The notes: generated by a model not told the origin, from the letters alone. Shown: positions 18,911 to 27,406, counted from the stretch's first letter. The stretch: 42,262 nt of DNA from JANNOG01 sp050329415 (GCA_050329415.1 JBHJOS010000102.1:1-42262), one strand, 5' to 3'. Numbers and translations are program-made.

Positions 18911-20203
18911 ATGGTGACGAACGTTCCCGGCGACGAGACCCGGCCGCCCCTCAAGCGCCCTGGCCGCTGCGCCGATGGTCGTCGGGTGACGACGGGACAC
19001 GCGCACGGCCACGGGGCGGCCCAGGGCTACTCCGGCGGCGCTCACGGCTACGGCCTGGCGGAGCCGCTTGCGGCGACCCCGGCGACCGCCCGGGTCGGGG
19101 CGCCGCGGGCGGGGGAGGGTCATTCCGGTCCCGGTGACCACCCGGACCTGGCGGCGGTGCTCGACGAGGTCGTCATCCTCGGCGCCTCGGACCTGCACCT
19201 GACCGCGGGCGCCCCGCCGACCGTCCGGGTCGCCGGTGACCTCACCCCGCTGGACGGGTACCGGGCGCTCACCGGCCCGGAGATCCAGGCCGCCCTGTGG
19301 GCGGTCCTCACCCAGAAGCAGCGCGAGACCTTCGAGCGCAACCTCGAGCTCGACTGCTCCTACGCCCTGCCCGGGCGAGCCCGGTTCCGGGTCAACGTCT
19401 ACCGCCAGCGCGGCAACGTGGGCGCGGCCCTGCGGCTCATCCCGTCGGAGATCAAGCCGCTGGAGCAGCTCGGCGTCCCCGGGACGGTCAGCGGCTTCGC
19501 CGCCCTGCCCCGCGGCATGGTGCTGGTCACCGGCCCCACCGGGTCCGGCAAGTCCACGACCCTGGCCTCGCTCGTCGACCTCGCCAACCGCACCCGGCGT
19601 GGGCACATCGTCACCGTCGAGGACCCCATCGAGTTCCTCCACGAGCACAAGGGCTGCGTCGTCAACCAGCGCGAGGTCGGCGAGGACACCCGGTCGTTCC
19701 CCACCGCGCTGCGCCACGTCCTGCGCCAGGACCCCGACATCATCCTCATCGGCGAGATGCGCGACCTCGAGACCATCTCGGTCGCGCTGTCGGCGGCCGA
19801 GACCGGCCACCTGGTGTTCGGGACGCTGCACACCCAGGATGCCGGGCAGACCATCGACCGCGTCATCGACGTCTTCCCCGCCGAGCAGCAGCAGCAGATC
19901 CGGGTCCAGCTGGCCGGGGCGCTGCAGGGCGTGGTGTGCCAGACCCTCTGCAAGCGCACCGACGCCCCGGGCCGGGTGGTCGCCACCGAGGTGCTCGTCG
20001 CGACCCCCGCCATCCGCAACCTCATCCGCGAGGGCAAGACCCACCAGATCTACTCCGCCATGCAGGCCGGGCAGCAGAACGGCATGCACACCCTGGACCA
20101 GCACCTGGCGGAGCTGGTGCGGCGCGGGCAGATCGCCTGGGAGCACGGTTTCGAGAAGTGCCACAACGCCGAGGACTACCGCCGGCTCACCGGGCGGGCC
20201 TGA
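18911..20203 (+). CDS. pilT: Type IV pilus retraction ATPase PilT with His/Gly-rich N-terminal extension
   Basis: This 430-residue protein retracts the pilus by depolymerisation. Motifs: GASDLHLTAGAPPTVRVAG near the domain start, Walker A GPTGSGKSTTLASL (from residue 208), VTVEDPIEFLHEHKGC, Walker B DPDIILIGEMRDLET, and the His box TGHLVFGTLHTQDAGQTIDR. The PilT-specific AIRNLIREGK identifies it as the retraction ATPase rather than PilB. The first 75 or so residues are extra compared with the roughly 350-residue family norm and include GHAHGHGAAQGYSGGAHGYG. The ATG at 18911 is preceded by AGAGG at good spacing; a GTG at 18986 would remove 25 residues but lacks a ribosome-binding site. It is divergent from the secreted protein gene and followed closely by pilC. 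Confidence 0.95.
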   Translation: MVTNVPGDETRPPLKRPGRCADGRRVTTGHAHGHGAAQGYSGGAHGYGLAEPLAATPATARVGAPRAGEGHSGPGDHPDLAAVLDEVVILGASDLHLTAGAPPTVRVAGDLTPLDGYRALTGPEIQAALWAVLTQKQRETFERNLELDCSYALPGRARFRVNVYRQRGNVGAALRLIPSEIKPLEQLGVPGTVSGFAALPRGMVLVTGPTGSGKSTTLASLVDLANRTRRGHIVTVEDPIEFLHEHKGCVVNQREVGEDTRSFPTALRHVLRQDPDIILIGEMRDLETISVALSAAETGHLVFGTLHTQDAGQTIDRVIDVFPAEQQQQIRVQLAGALQGVVCQTLCKRTDAPGRVVATEVLVATPAIRNLIREGKTHQIYSAMQAGQQNGMHTLDQHLAELVRRGQIAWEHGFEKCHNAEDYRRLTGRA

Positions 20204-20215
20204 GAGAGGCGCCGA

Positions 20216-21439
20216 ATGGCCACCGCGACCAAGACCTACAAATACGCCGTCCGCGACCGCAGCGGCTCGCTCGTCAGCGGGACGCTGGCGGCGGCCAGCG
20301 AGGCGCTGCTGGTCCAGCGGCTGCGCGAGATGGGCTACGCCCCCGTCAGCGTGTCCGAGACCAACACCGGGCTCCAGCGCGAGATCACCCTGCCGTGGGG
20401 CAACGGGGTCGGGCTCAAGGACCTCGCCGTCATGGCCCGCCAGTTCGCCACCATGATCAACTCAGGTCTGTCGCTGCTGCGCAGCCTCACGATCCTGTCC
20501 GAGCAGACCCGCAGCAAGGGCCTCACCAAGGTCCTGGTCGAGGTCGCCGCCGACGTCGAGACCGGGCAGTCGCTGTCGTCGTCGCTGGCCAAGCACCCCC
20601 GGGTGTTCCCGCCCCTCATGACCAACATGTGCCGGGCCGGCGAGGTCGGCGGCTTCCTCGACACGGTGCTGCTCCAGGTGGCCGAGAACTTCGAGGCTGA
20701 GGTCAAGCTGCGCAGCAAGATCAAGTCGGCAATGACGTACCCGATCGTCATCCTCGTCATCGCGGTCCTCGCCGTCGTCGGGATGCTGCTCTTCATCGTC
20801 CCGATCTTCGCGACGATGTTCTCCGACCTCGGCGGGACGCTGCCGGCTCCGACGCGTTTCCTCGTGTTCCTGTCCGGCGTGCTCAAGGTCGGCGGGCCCG
20901 TCATCGTCGTGGGGCTGGTCGCCGCCGCGCTGGTGTGGCGACGGATCCGGCACCTGCCCCGGGTGCACGCCGTGGTCGACCCGCTGTGGCTGAAGCCGCC
21001 GGTGTTCGGCGAGCTGGTCCGCAAGATCGCCATCAGCCGGTTCGCCCGAAACCTCGGGTCGATGATCCGTTCCGGCGTGCCGATCCTCCAGGCGCTCGAC
21101 ATCGTCGCCGAGACCACCGGCAACGTCGTCCTCGAGCGGGCGATCCGCGACGTCCAGGACAGCGTGCGCCGGGGACAGTCGCTGGCCTCGCCGCTGTCCC
21201 AGCACGCGGTGTTCCCGGCGATGGTGGTCCAGATGCTGGCCGTCGGCGAGGACACCGGCGCCCTCGACACCATGCTCGTGAAGATCAGCGACTTCTACGA
21301 CCAGGAGGTCGAGGCCACCACGGACGCCCTGACGTCGATCATCGAGCCGCTGATGATCGTCTTCGTCGGCGGGGTGGTCGGGGCGATGATCGTCGCGCTG
21401 TACATGCCGATCTTCAGTGTCTTCGAGCTCGTCCAGTAG
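20216..21439 (+). CDS. pilC: Type IV pilus inner-membrane platform protein PilC
   Basis: This 407-residue GspF-family protein sits in the membrane and couples the PilB/PilT motors to pilin assembly. There are two repeated cytoplasmic GspF domains. The first contains MARQFATMINSGLSLLRSL and CRAGEVGGFLDTVL. The second contains FARNLGSMIRSGVPILQALD and LAVGEDTGALDTML. Hydrophobic helices occur in the middle (TYPIVILVIAVLAVVGMLLF and VGLVAAALVW) and at the end (IIEPLMIVFVGGVVGAMIVA). Length and motifs are normal. The ATG follows pilT by 12 bp, after GAGAGAGG. Confidence 0.96.
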   Translation: MATATKTYKYAVRDRSGSLVSGTLAAASEALLVQRLREMGYAPVSVSETNTGLQREITLPWGNGVGLKDLAVMARQFATMINSGLSLLRSLTILSEQTRSKGLTKVLVEVAADVETGQSLSSSLAKHPRVFPPLMTNMCRAGEVGGFLDTVLLQVAENFEAEVKLRSKIKSAMTYPIVILVIAVLAVVGMLLFIVPIFATMFSDLGGTLPAPTRFLVFLSGVLKVGGPVIVVGLVAAALVWRRIRHLPRVHAVVDPLWLKPPVFGELVRKIAISRFARNLGSMIRSGVPILQALDIVAETTGNVVLERAIRDVQDSVRRGQSLASPLSQHAVFPAMVVQMLAVGEDTGALDTMLVKISDFYDQEVEATTDALTSIIEPLMIVFVGGVVGAMIVALYMPIFSVFELVQ

Positions 21440-21518
21440 CCGTCCGGGCCCTCGCCCCGGCGCCGCCCGCCCAGCCGTGGGTCGTTTCCGGCGCCGTCCC
21501 CATGTAGACGCACCGTCC

Positions 21519-21553
21519 CTGTACAAGACCTACAAATTGTAGGTCTTGTACAG
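21519..21553. promoter_or_regulatory. Perfect 35-bp AT-rich palindrome upstream of the major pilin
   Basis: The arms CTGTACAAGACCTACAA (21519-21535) and TTGTAGGTCTTGTACAG (21537-21553) are exact inverted copies around a single central A. The arm is about 41 % GC in a context above 70 %, so it stands out strongly. It lies 80 bp after the pilC stop and 174 bp before the pilin ATG. It could be an operator for a dimeric regulator, an mRNA-stabilising or terminating hairpin (there is no T-run), or a mobile repeat. The rest of the 287-bp gap (21440-21726) has no recognised promoter. Confidence 0.85.
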
Positions 21554-21726
21554 CCTGTCGGCATGCTCGCTCTCCGCGCGCTCGGCGACGGCCCGGCCTC
21601 GCCGGCACCCGCACGGGTGACGTGCCGGGCGAACCGGTCAACTCCGTGTGGTCACCGGCCGATCTTCTCGTCGTCAGCGAGCCCGGCCCCCGGTCGCGGC
21701 TCCCGTCCGACCATGGAAGGAGAGCC

Positions 21727-22143
21727 ATGCTCTCGCGCCTGCGCCCGACGACCGGGGACCGCACCGACCGGGGCTTCACCCTGATCGAGCTCCTCGTCGT
21801 CATGATCATCATCGGCATCCTCGCCGCCATCGCCATCCCCGTCTTCCTCAACCAGCGGGAGCGCGCGGTGGTGTCGTCGATGGAGTCCGATGCCCGGACC
21901 GTCGCCAACGAGGTCGAGACGTTCTTCGTCGACAACCAGGCCTACCCGGCCGACTTCGCCGACGCGGCCCCCGTGAACGTCAACGGCAGCGACGTCGCTC
22001 TGTCGAGCAACAACCAGGCGACGCTGGACGCCGACGCCGACACCTACTGCATCACCATCAGCCGCGTCGCCGGCAGCCCGTCGGACGCGCTGCTCGTCTA
22101 CTACGACAGCTCGACGGGCGGCCTCACCGACACCGCCTGCTGA
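21727..22143 (+). CDS. pilA: Major type IV pilin (prepilin)
   Basis: This 138-residue prepilin has a short basic leader of 16 residues ending in DRG, the class III cleavage site G|FTLIE with Glu at mature position 5, and the hydrophobic helix LLVVMIIIGILAAIAIPVFL. A small globular head follows with two cysteines near the end (TYCITI and the final DTAC), positioned to form the C-terminal disulfide loop typical of pilins. Small size and position just after pilC suggest it is the main structural subunit. The ATG at 21727 follows GGAAGGAGAG. A strong hairpin follows the stop. Confidence 0.93.
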   Translation: MLSRLRPTTGDRTDRGFTLIELLVVMIIIGILAAIAIPVFLNQRERAVVSSMESDARTVANEVETFFVDNQAYPADFADAAPVNVNGSDVALSSNNQATLDADADTYCITISRVAGSPSDALLVYYDSSTGGLTDTAC

Positions 22144-22160
22144 CGACCACACCGTCCCCT

Positions 22161-22199
22161 CGCGTGGCCCGGCCCGGAACCCCCGGGCCGGGCCACGCG
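22161..22199 (+). terminator. Strong GC hairpin after the major pilin gene
   Basis: CGCGTGGCCCGGCCCGG (22161-22177) pairs perfectly with its inverted copy at 22183-22199 around a 5-nt loop, AACCC. There is no following T-run. Lying 18 bp after the pilin stop and 25 bp before the next gene, it probably acts as a partial terminator or a 3' stabiliser that raises pilin mRNA above that of the minor pilins. Confidence 0.75.
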
Positions 22200-22223
22200 T
22201 CCCCCCGGCCGTGAGGAGGCGCA

Positions 22224-24182
22224 GTGGCAGCACGTGACGAGGGCGGGTTCACCGTCGTCGAGGTCGTCGTCGCGGTCGTCCTCGTCGCCGCCGTCATGGC
22301 CTCGGCGGGGATCTTCTTCGTCTCCGGGGTCGCGACCTCCGCGGGCCTGCAGCGCCGCGACACCGCCGCCCAGCTCGCGGACGAGGCCATGGACCTCGTC
22401 CGCGCGGTCCCGGCCTCGGACGCGCAGGCCGGTGCCGCCGGGCTCGTCGAGGGCCGCGCCCGGGCCGACGTCGAGGCCCACTGGGCCACCGCGCCCGCCG
22501 GCCTCACCGACCTCACCGACCCCGCCTGGGACGAGACCCCCACCGGCGACCCCGTGATCCCGCTCACGGCCACGCGGTCCGCCGGGGGCCTGGACTACAC
22601 CGTCGACACCTACATCGGGGTGTGCCGCCTCGCTCCGGCCGAGACCTCGTGCACCCGCGCCGCCACCGGTGTCCGGCAGTTCCGCGTAGTCGTCCGCGTC
22701 ACCTGGAACGAGGGCGGCGACCGCTGCGCCGAGGGGCAGTGCGTGTTCACGCTCGCCACGCTCGTCAACGGCGACGCCGAACCGGTCTTCAACCCCGACG
22801 CCGAGGCCGTCCCCCCGGTCGCCGTCGACGACACCCTGTCGGTGTTCCAGGACTCCTCGGGGGTCGTCGACGTCCTCGCCAACGACACCGGGACGCTGCT
22901 CAACGACTCCCCGGTCGTCGTCCTCACCCAGCCGCAGCACGGGACCCTGTCCGGGGACATCGCCTCCGGCCGGATCACATACACCGCGACGGTCCCCGCG
23001 GTCAGCACGGACTCCTTCACCTACCGGCTCACGGGCCTGCTCGGCAACGTCTCGAACACGGCCACGGTCACGGTCGACATCACCCCCGGCCAGGTCAACG
23101 GCGACCAGGCCGCCACCACCTACCCCGCGGCCGCGACCGTCGACGTCCGGGCGAACGACACCGGCCCGTTCGGCAACGGCGTCATCACCCTCGGCACCCC
23201 GGCCGGCGCCGGGACGGCGAGCGTGTCCGGTGGCCTCGTCACCGTGACCCCCACCGTCGCCTTTCCGGCCGCGGCGGGCCTCATCGGTGGCAATCTCGTC
23301 GTCAACGGCGGGTTCGAGGACGCCCCGGGGGCCGCCGCCGGCACCCGCACCCTGCTGTCGGGTCTGCCGGCCTGGACGCGTTCCGGGGGCGGCGGCGCCC
23401 GGTTCGAGATCGTCAACGGCAGCGCGCCGGAGGGCGCCAACGCGGCCGAGATCGACACCACCGCCAACATCACGATGTCCCAGACGGTGCCCACCCGCGC
23501 CGGCGCCCGCTACCGCCTCACCTTCCGGTACAGCCCGGACCTCCGGGCGACCCAGGCGTCCAACCGCCTGCAGGTCGGCTGGGGCGGCGCCACGGTGGCG
23601 GACCTGTCCCACGACGCCACCGGTCTCGGCACCTGGTGGCGGCTCTACACCTACGACGTCACGGCGTCGGCGGCGACGACGGCGCTGTCCTTCACCGGCA
23701 CCGGGACCAGCGACGGCATCGGGGTCACCCTCGACGACGTCCGCCTGTCCGAACTGACCCCCGAGCCCGGGCCGCTGCCGGCGGTGGACTGGACGGTCGA
23801 CGTCCCCTACACGAGCACACGGGGCCCCCACACCGGCAGCGCCACCGTCCGCGTCGATGTCTCCCCTCCGGCGGCGATCCGCGCCGGGCCCCGCACGGTG
23901 TGCCTCGTCGCGACGAAGAACGCCCGGGTCACCCTCTCCCTGACCTCCGGCGTGACCTCGGGAGTCACCACCGGCGCCATCTGGTCGCTGACGTCGCTGC
24001 CGGACACCGCCCGCTTCGGCACCCCGGTGGGCCCGCTCGCCGGGGACCCCTCCGGAGACGTCACCGTCGAGGCCCGGGGCACCCCCGCCACGGGGGACTA
24101 CCCCTTCGGCTGGTCCGTGCGGGACGCCTGGGGTCGCAGCGCGTCCGACACCGTGACGCTGCGGGTGAGGACGTCGTGCTGA
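22224..24182 (+). CDS. Large minor pilin/adhesin with cadherin-like and DUF642/CBM-like domains
   Basis: This 652-residue protein begins with a seven-residue charged leader and a type III prepilin site (EGG|FTVVE, Glu5 present) followed by a hydrophobic helix. Residues 40-190 look like a pilin head with four cysteines (134, 143, 168, 173). Residues about 196-287 form a cadherin-like/tandem-95 repeat (VAVDDTLSVFQDSSGVVDVL then DSFTYRL). A second such repeat starts near 291 (VDVRANDTGPFGNG) but breaks off at about 352 and resumes at about 520 (VDWTVDVPYTSTRGPHTG). Between them, residues 354-511 form a DUF642/CBM-like jelly-roll (GGNLVVNGGFED, TMSQTVPTRAGARYRLTFRY, VTLDDVRLSE). A last Ig-like domain ends RVRTSC. 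The GTG start follows GAGGAGG. Likely a tip-located adhesin; the ligand is unknown. Confidence 0.83.
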   Translation: MAARDEGGFTVVEVVVAVVLVAAVMASAGIFFVSGVATSAGLQRRDTAAQLADEAMDLVRAVPASDAQAGAAGLVEGRARADVEAHWATAPAGLTDLTDPAWDETPTGDPVIPLTATRSAGGLDYTVDTYIGVCRLAPAETSCTRAATGVRQFRVVVRVTWNEGGDRCAEGQCVFTLATLVNGDAEPVFNPDAEAVPPVAVDDTLSVFQDSSGVVDVLANDTGTLLNDSPVVVLTQPQHGTLSGDIASGRITYTATVPAVSTDSFTYRLTGLLGNVSNTATVTVDITPGQVNGDQAATTYPAAATVDVRANDTGPFGNGVITLGTPAGAGTASVSGGLVTVTPTVAFPAAAGLIGGNLVVNGGFEDAPGAAAGTRTLLSGLPAWTRSGGGGARFEIVNGSAPEGANAAEIDTTANITMSQTVPTRAGARYRLTFRYSPDLRATQASNRLQVGWGGATVADLSHDATGLGTWWRLYTYDVTASAATTALSFTGTGTSDGIGVTLDDVRLSELTPEPGPLPAVDWTVDVPYTSTRGPHTGSATVRVDVSPPAAIRAGPRTVCLVATKNARVTLSLTSGVTSGVTTGAIWSLTSLPDTARFGTPVGPLAGDPSGDVTVEARGTPATGDYPFGWSVRDAWGRSASDTVTLRVRTSC

Positions 24183-24802
24183 CCGGGTGGCGGGCGCGGG
24201 CGCGGCACCGGTGGGCCGGTGACGGCGGGTTCACCCTCGTCGAGCTCGTCGTGGCCATGTCGATCTTCACGGTGGTCGTCGTGATCTCGCTGGCGGCGTT
24301 GCGGTCGATGGCGACCACGACCGTGCGCACCACCCAGGTCGCCGACGCCCGAGTGGAGGCCGACCGGCTCTACAACCGACTGGACAAGATCGTTCCCTAC
24401 GCCGCCGCGGTCAACCCGGCCGGGCAGGCCGCGGGCGACTGGTGGGTGGAGCTGCGGACCGACGTCGCCGCCGGCGGCCAGGCCCCGCGGTGCTGGCAGC
24501 TGCGCCTCGACGTCCCGGACGCCGAGCTCCGGCTGCGCAGCTGGCCGCCGGGTGCCCCGGCCGCCGTGAGCTCGTGGACGACGGTCGCCTCCGGCGCCGC
24601 GGTCCGTGACGGCGTGCCGCCCTTCGCGCTGCGGGCCGCCGACGACCGGGTCGCCCGCCAGCGCCTGGTCGTGGCCGTCGACATCGGCCTCCCCGGTGCC
24701 CCGCCGTACCCGCTCGACTCCACCTTCACCGCCCGCAACACATCGGGAGCGACGCCGACCAATCACGGCTCGCTGGTCTGCCAGGAGGTGAGCCGCACGT
24801 GA
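24176..24802 (+). CDS. Minor prepilin (PulG/PilW-like)
   Basis: This 208-residue protein has a basic 18-residue leader (ARARHRWAGDGG), the prepilin cleavage site G|FTLVE with Glu5, and a hydrophobic helix VVAMSIFTVVVVISLAAL. The polar C-terminal head contains two cysteines (RCWQLRL and LVCQEV). The length fits the PilW/PilV class of minor pilins that prime pilus assembly. GTG 24176 was chosen because GAGG lies 6 nt upstream; it overlaps the preceding stop by 7 nt. The stop overlaps the start of the next gene, so the three genes are translationally coupled. Confidence 0.85.
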   Translation: MLTGWRARARHRWAGDGGFTLVELVVAMSIFTVVVVISLAALRSMATTTVRTTQVADARVEADRLYNRLDKIVPYAAAVNPAGQAAGDWWVELRTDVAAGGQAPRCWQLRLDVPDAELRLRSWPPGAPAAVSSWTTVASGAAVRDGVPPFALRAADDRVARQRLVVAVDIGLPGAPPYPLDSTFTARNTSGATPTNHGSLVCQEVSRT

Positions 24803-26394
24803 TCCCACGGTGCCGCGACGACGACGGAGCCGCGCTGACTGTCGCCCTCGCGACGATCTTCCTGGTCATCGTGCTCGGGGTGGTCGTCACCGGGGCGGTG
24901 GTCTCCCAGATCGGCGCCGCGCAGTTCGGGCAGAAGAACACCCGGACCGCTCACGGCGCCGAGGCCGGGCTGGACGTCGCCCTCGGCGAGATCCGCGCCG
25001 CGTTCGGGCCGGACGCCGTCGACGCCTCGCTCGAGGTCGGCTACCGCAGCCTGCTGCCGTGCGACCCCGGCACGGCGGCGTGGACGACCGCCGGCGCGGT
25101 CGACGGCGCCCCGGGCGACATCGGCTACGAGGTCAGCGTGCGCTACTACGCCGAGGACCCGTCCGGGCGGGACGCGGCGTGGCTGGCGGCGAACGCCGTG
25201 GCCTGCACCGCCGCCGGCCCCGCCGACCTGCCGCGGTACGCGCTGCTGGAGTCCACGGGCGTCGGCAGCGACGCCGCGCAGGCCTCCGACACGGCAGCCG
25301 AGCGCACCCTGACCCAGCTCTACGACCTGCGGACGACGAACGCCAACATCCCCGGCGGGCTGGTCCGACGGGACCGCTCGACCAACGCGTCGCTGCCGGA
25401 CCTGTGCCTGGACTCCGGGACCCCGTTCCCCGCGGCGGGCACCCCGGTGCGGATGGAGGTGTGCGACGACACCGACAGCGGACAGGTCTTCTGGTGGCGC
25501 AAGGACTTCACGATCGTCCAGACCACGACGGTGGGCAGCGCCGGCGGCGAGATGTGCGTGACGTCCGCGGCGTCGGGCAGCCCCACCCAGTCGGTGACCA
25601 TGCAGCCGTGCGCCGTCGCGCCGGCGGCACCGCCGTACCCCCAGCGCTGGGGGTACACCGACAGCGGCTTCCTCCAGGCGTTCCCGCGGTACCCCGGCAA
25701 CTCCACCGGCTACTGCCTGTGGGTGCAGGACATCGACGACCCCGCGCCGCTGACCGCTACCACGGCGGCCTGCTCCCAGGGCATCTACAACCCGCAGTCC
25801 GGGATGCGCCCCGACCCGACGGTGGGCGCGGGGTCCGTCGGCGACATCGGTGACACCGTCGTCGACGACCAGCCCTACCAGTGGGTGAACTACGAGGAGT
25901 TCGGCCGGTGCTTCGACATCACCGGCTGGAACGTCAACGCCTCCTTCATGATCGCCTACCCCTGCAAGCAGAACCCCATCTCGTCCGTCGGCTGGAACCA
26001 GGTCCTGTCCTGGAACTCGACGACCCGCCAGCTCAAGGTCCGCAGCGGCAGCTCCGGCCAGCCCTACCCGGCAGCGACGGGGGCGTGGAAGTGCCTGCAG
26101 GCGCCGGCCGTCGGCGCGAACCCCGCCCACGTCGTCATGCGGGACTGCCAGTCCGGAACCGTCGGCCCGCTGCAGAACTGGACCGTCAACCGCCAGACCG
26201 CCACGTACGCCACGAGTTACACCGTCGTCGACGGACACGGCCGCTGCCTGTCCGTGCGGCCGGGAACCGGCGGCGGCCACTCCTCGTGGTCGCGCATCGT
26301 CGTGGAGACCTGTGACGGCTCCGACCGGCAGAAGTGGAACTCCCCGCCCGGCGAGGCCCCCGCGGCCGTCCGGGACACCCGGGAACTGTCCTGA
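24799..26394 (+). CDS. PilX-like pilus protein with C-terminal ricin-B-type lectin repeats
   Basis: This 531-residue protein starts with a short charged segment (RCRDDDG) and a hydrophobic helix AALTVALATIFLVIVLGVVV, as in PilX-type minor pilins; the usual Glu5 is absent. Residues about 45-180 form a pilin-like region. From about 200 to 515 there are roughly six units, each starting with a Cys-Leu/Phe/Val strand (CLDSGTPF, CVTSAASG, CLWVQDID, CFDITGW, CLQAPAVG, CLSVRPG). Several end in QxW-type motifs (PQRW, LQNW, RQKW). That is the pattern of ricin-B beta-trefoils, enough for two trefoils, with paired cysteines in most units. Ricin-B domains bind galactose-type or other sugars. Inferred role: pilus-borne lectin. 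The GTG start overlaps the previous stop (GTGA). Confidence 0.8.
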   Translation: MIPRCRDDDGAALTVALATIFLVIVLGVVVTGAVVSQIGAAQFGQKNTRTAHGAEAGLDVALGEIRAAFGPDAVDASLEVGYRSLLPCDPGTAAWTTAGAVDGAPGDIGYEVSVRYYAEDPSGRDAAWLAANAVACTAAGPADLPRYALLESTGVGSDAAQASDTAAERTLTQLYDLRTTNANIPGGLVRRDRSTNASLPDLCLDSGTPFPAAGTPVRMEVCDDTDSGQVFWWRKDFTIVQTTTVGSAGGEMCVTSAASGSPTQSVTMQPCAVAPAAPPYPQRWGYTDSGFLQAFPRYPGNSTGYCLWVQDIDDPAPLTATTAACSQGIYNPQSGMRPDPTVGAGSVGDIGDTVVDDQPYQWVNYEEFGRCFDITGWNVNASFMIAYPCKQNPISSVGWNQVLSWNSTTRQLKVRSGSSGQPYPAATGAWKCLQAPAVGANPAHVVMRDCQSGTVGPLQNWTVNRQTATYATSYTVVDGHGRCLSVRPGTGGGHSSWSRIVVETCDGSDRQKWNSPPGEAPAAVRDTRELS

Positions 26395-26455
26395 CCCGCC
26401 CGGACGGATCACCGAGCGGCCCGTCCGGCCCCCCGCCATCCGCCAGGCTGGCCCC

Positions 26456-27286
26456 GTGACCGCGTCCGCCGCCACCGCCCTCGACCCGACCGCGGCCTGG
26501 ACCGCGCCGCTCGTCCTCGGCCTCGCGGGGCTGCTCGTCGGCAGCTTCCTCACCGTCGTCGTGCACCGGGTGCCCGAGGGCCGCTCCGTCGTGGCGCCCC
26601 GCAGCGCGTGCCCCGGCTGCGGGCGGGCGGTGCGGGCCTGGGACAACGTGCCCGTCCTGTCGTGGGTGCTGCTGCGCGGCCGGTGCCGGGACTGCGGGTC
26701 CCGGGTGAGCGCCCGCTACCCCCTCGTCGAGGCGGCCACCGCGCTGGCCTTCGCCGGTGTCGGCGCCTGGCAGGGATGGTCGTGGTCCCTGCTCCCGCTG
26801 CTCTACCTGGCGGCGGTCAGCATCGCCCTCGCGCTCATCGACCTCGACGTGCGACGGCTGCCCGACGCCATCGTCCTGCCCAGCTACCCCGTCCTGCTGC
26901 TGCTCCTGGTCCCCGACGCGGTCGCCTCGCAGGAGTGGTGGCCGCTGGTCCGCGCCGTCATCGGCGGGGTCGCGCTGTTCCTCTTCTACGACGTCCTGGC
27001 ACTGGTGTACCCCCGCCAGGGCGGAGGCATGGGCGGCGGGGACATCAAGCTCGCCGGGGTGCTCGGGATCCTCCTGGCGTACGCGGGATGGAGCCCCCTC
27101 ATCGTCGGCGCGTTCGGTGGGTTCCTGCTGGGAGGGCTGTACTCCGCCGTGATCGTCGTGATCGGCCGGGCCGGTCTCACCTCGTCCATCCCGTTCGGGC
27201 CCTTCATGCTCGCCGGGGCGTGGCTGGGACTGCTGACCGGCGACGCCACCGCCGCCTGGTACCTCGGGGTCGCCGGCCTCACCTGA
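26456..27286 (+). CDS. pilD: Prepilin peptidase/N-methyltransferase PilD
   Basis: This 276-residue polytopic membrane aspartyl protease removes prepilin leaders and methylates the new N-terminus. The N-terminal methylase part has the zinc-type cysteines CPGC (52, 55) and CRDC (77, 80) with AWDNVPVLSWVLLRGRC between. The catalytic aspartates are in ALIDLDVRRLPD (near 129-131) and GMGGGDIKLAG (the GxGD motif). Both functions look intact. GTG 26456 was chosen because the first membrane helix begins within 15 residues; earlier in-frame starts give a Pro/Arg-rich leader overlapping the lectin gene. It must process the pilin and minor pilins encoded just upstream. Confidence 0.94.
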   Translation: MTASAATALDPTAAWTAPLVLGLAGLLVGSFLTVVVHRVPEGRSVVAPRSACPGCGRAVRAWDNVPVLSWVLLRGRCRDCGSRVSARYPLVEAATALAFAGVGAWQGWSWSLLPLLYLAAVSIALALIDLDVRRLPDAIVLPSYPVLLLLLVPDAVASQEWWPLVRAVIGGVALFLFYDVLALVYPRQGGGMGGGDIKLAGVLGILLAYAGWSPLIVGAFGGFLLGGLYSAVIVVIGRAGLTSSIPFGPFMLAGAWLGLLTGDATAAWYLGVAGLT

Positions 27287-27406
27287 CGTGCGCTCCTCCC
27301 GGCCGCCGGTGCTCAAGGGCCGCGGCCGACCGCCCGATGCCTCACCTGGACAGGTCCGCGGGGACATCCCGCGCCGGACCCGGCACAGGAGGAGGGCGGA
27401 GCCCAC

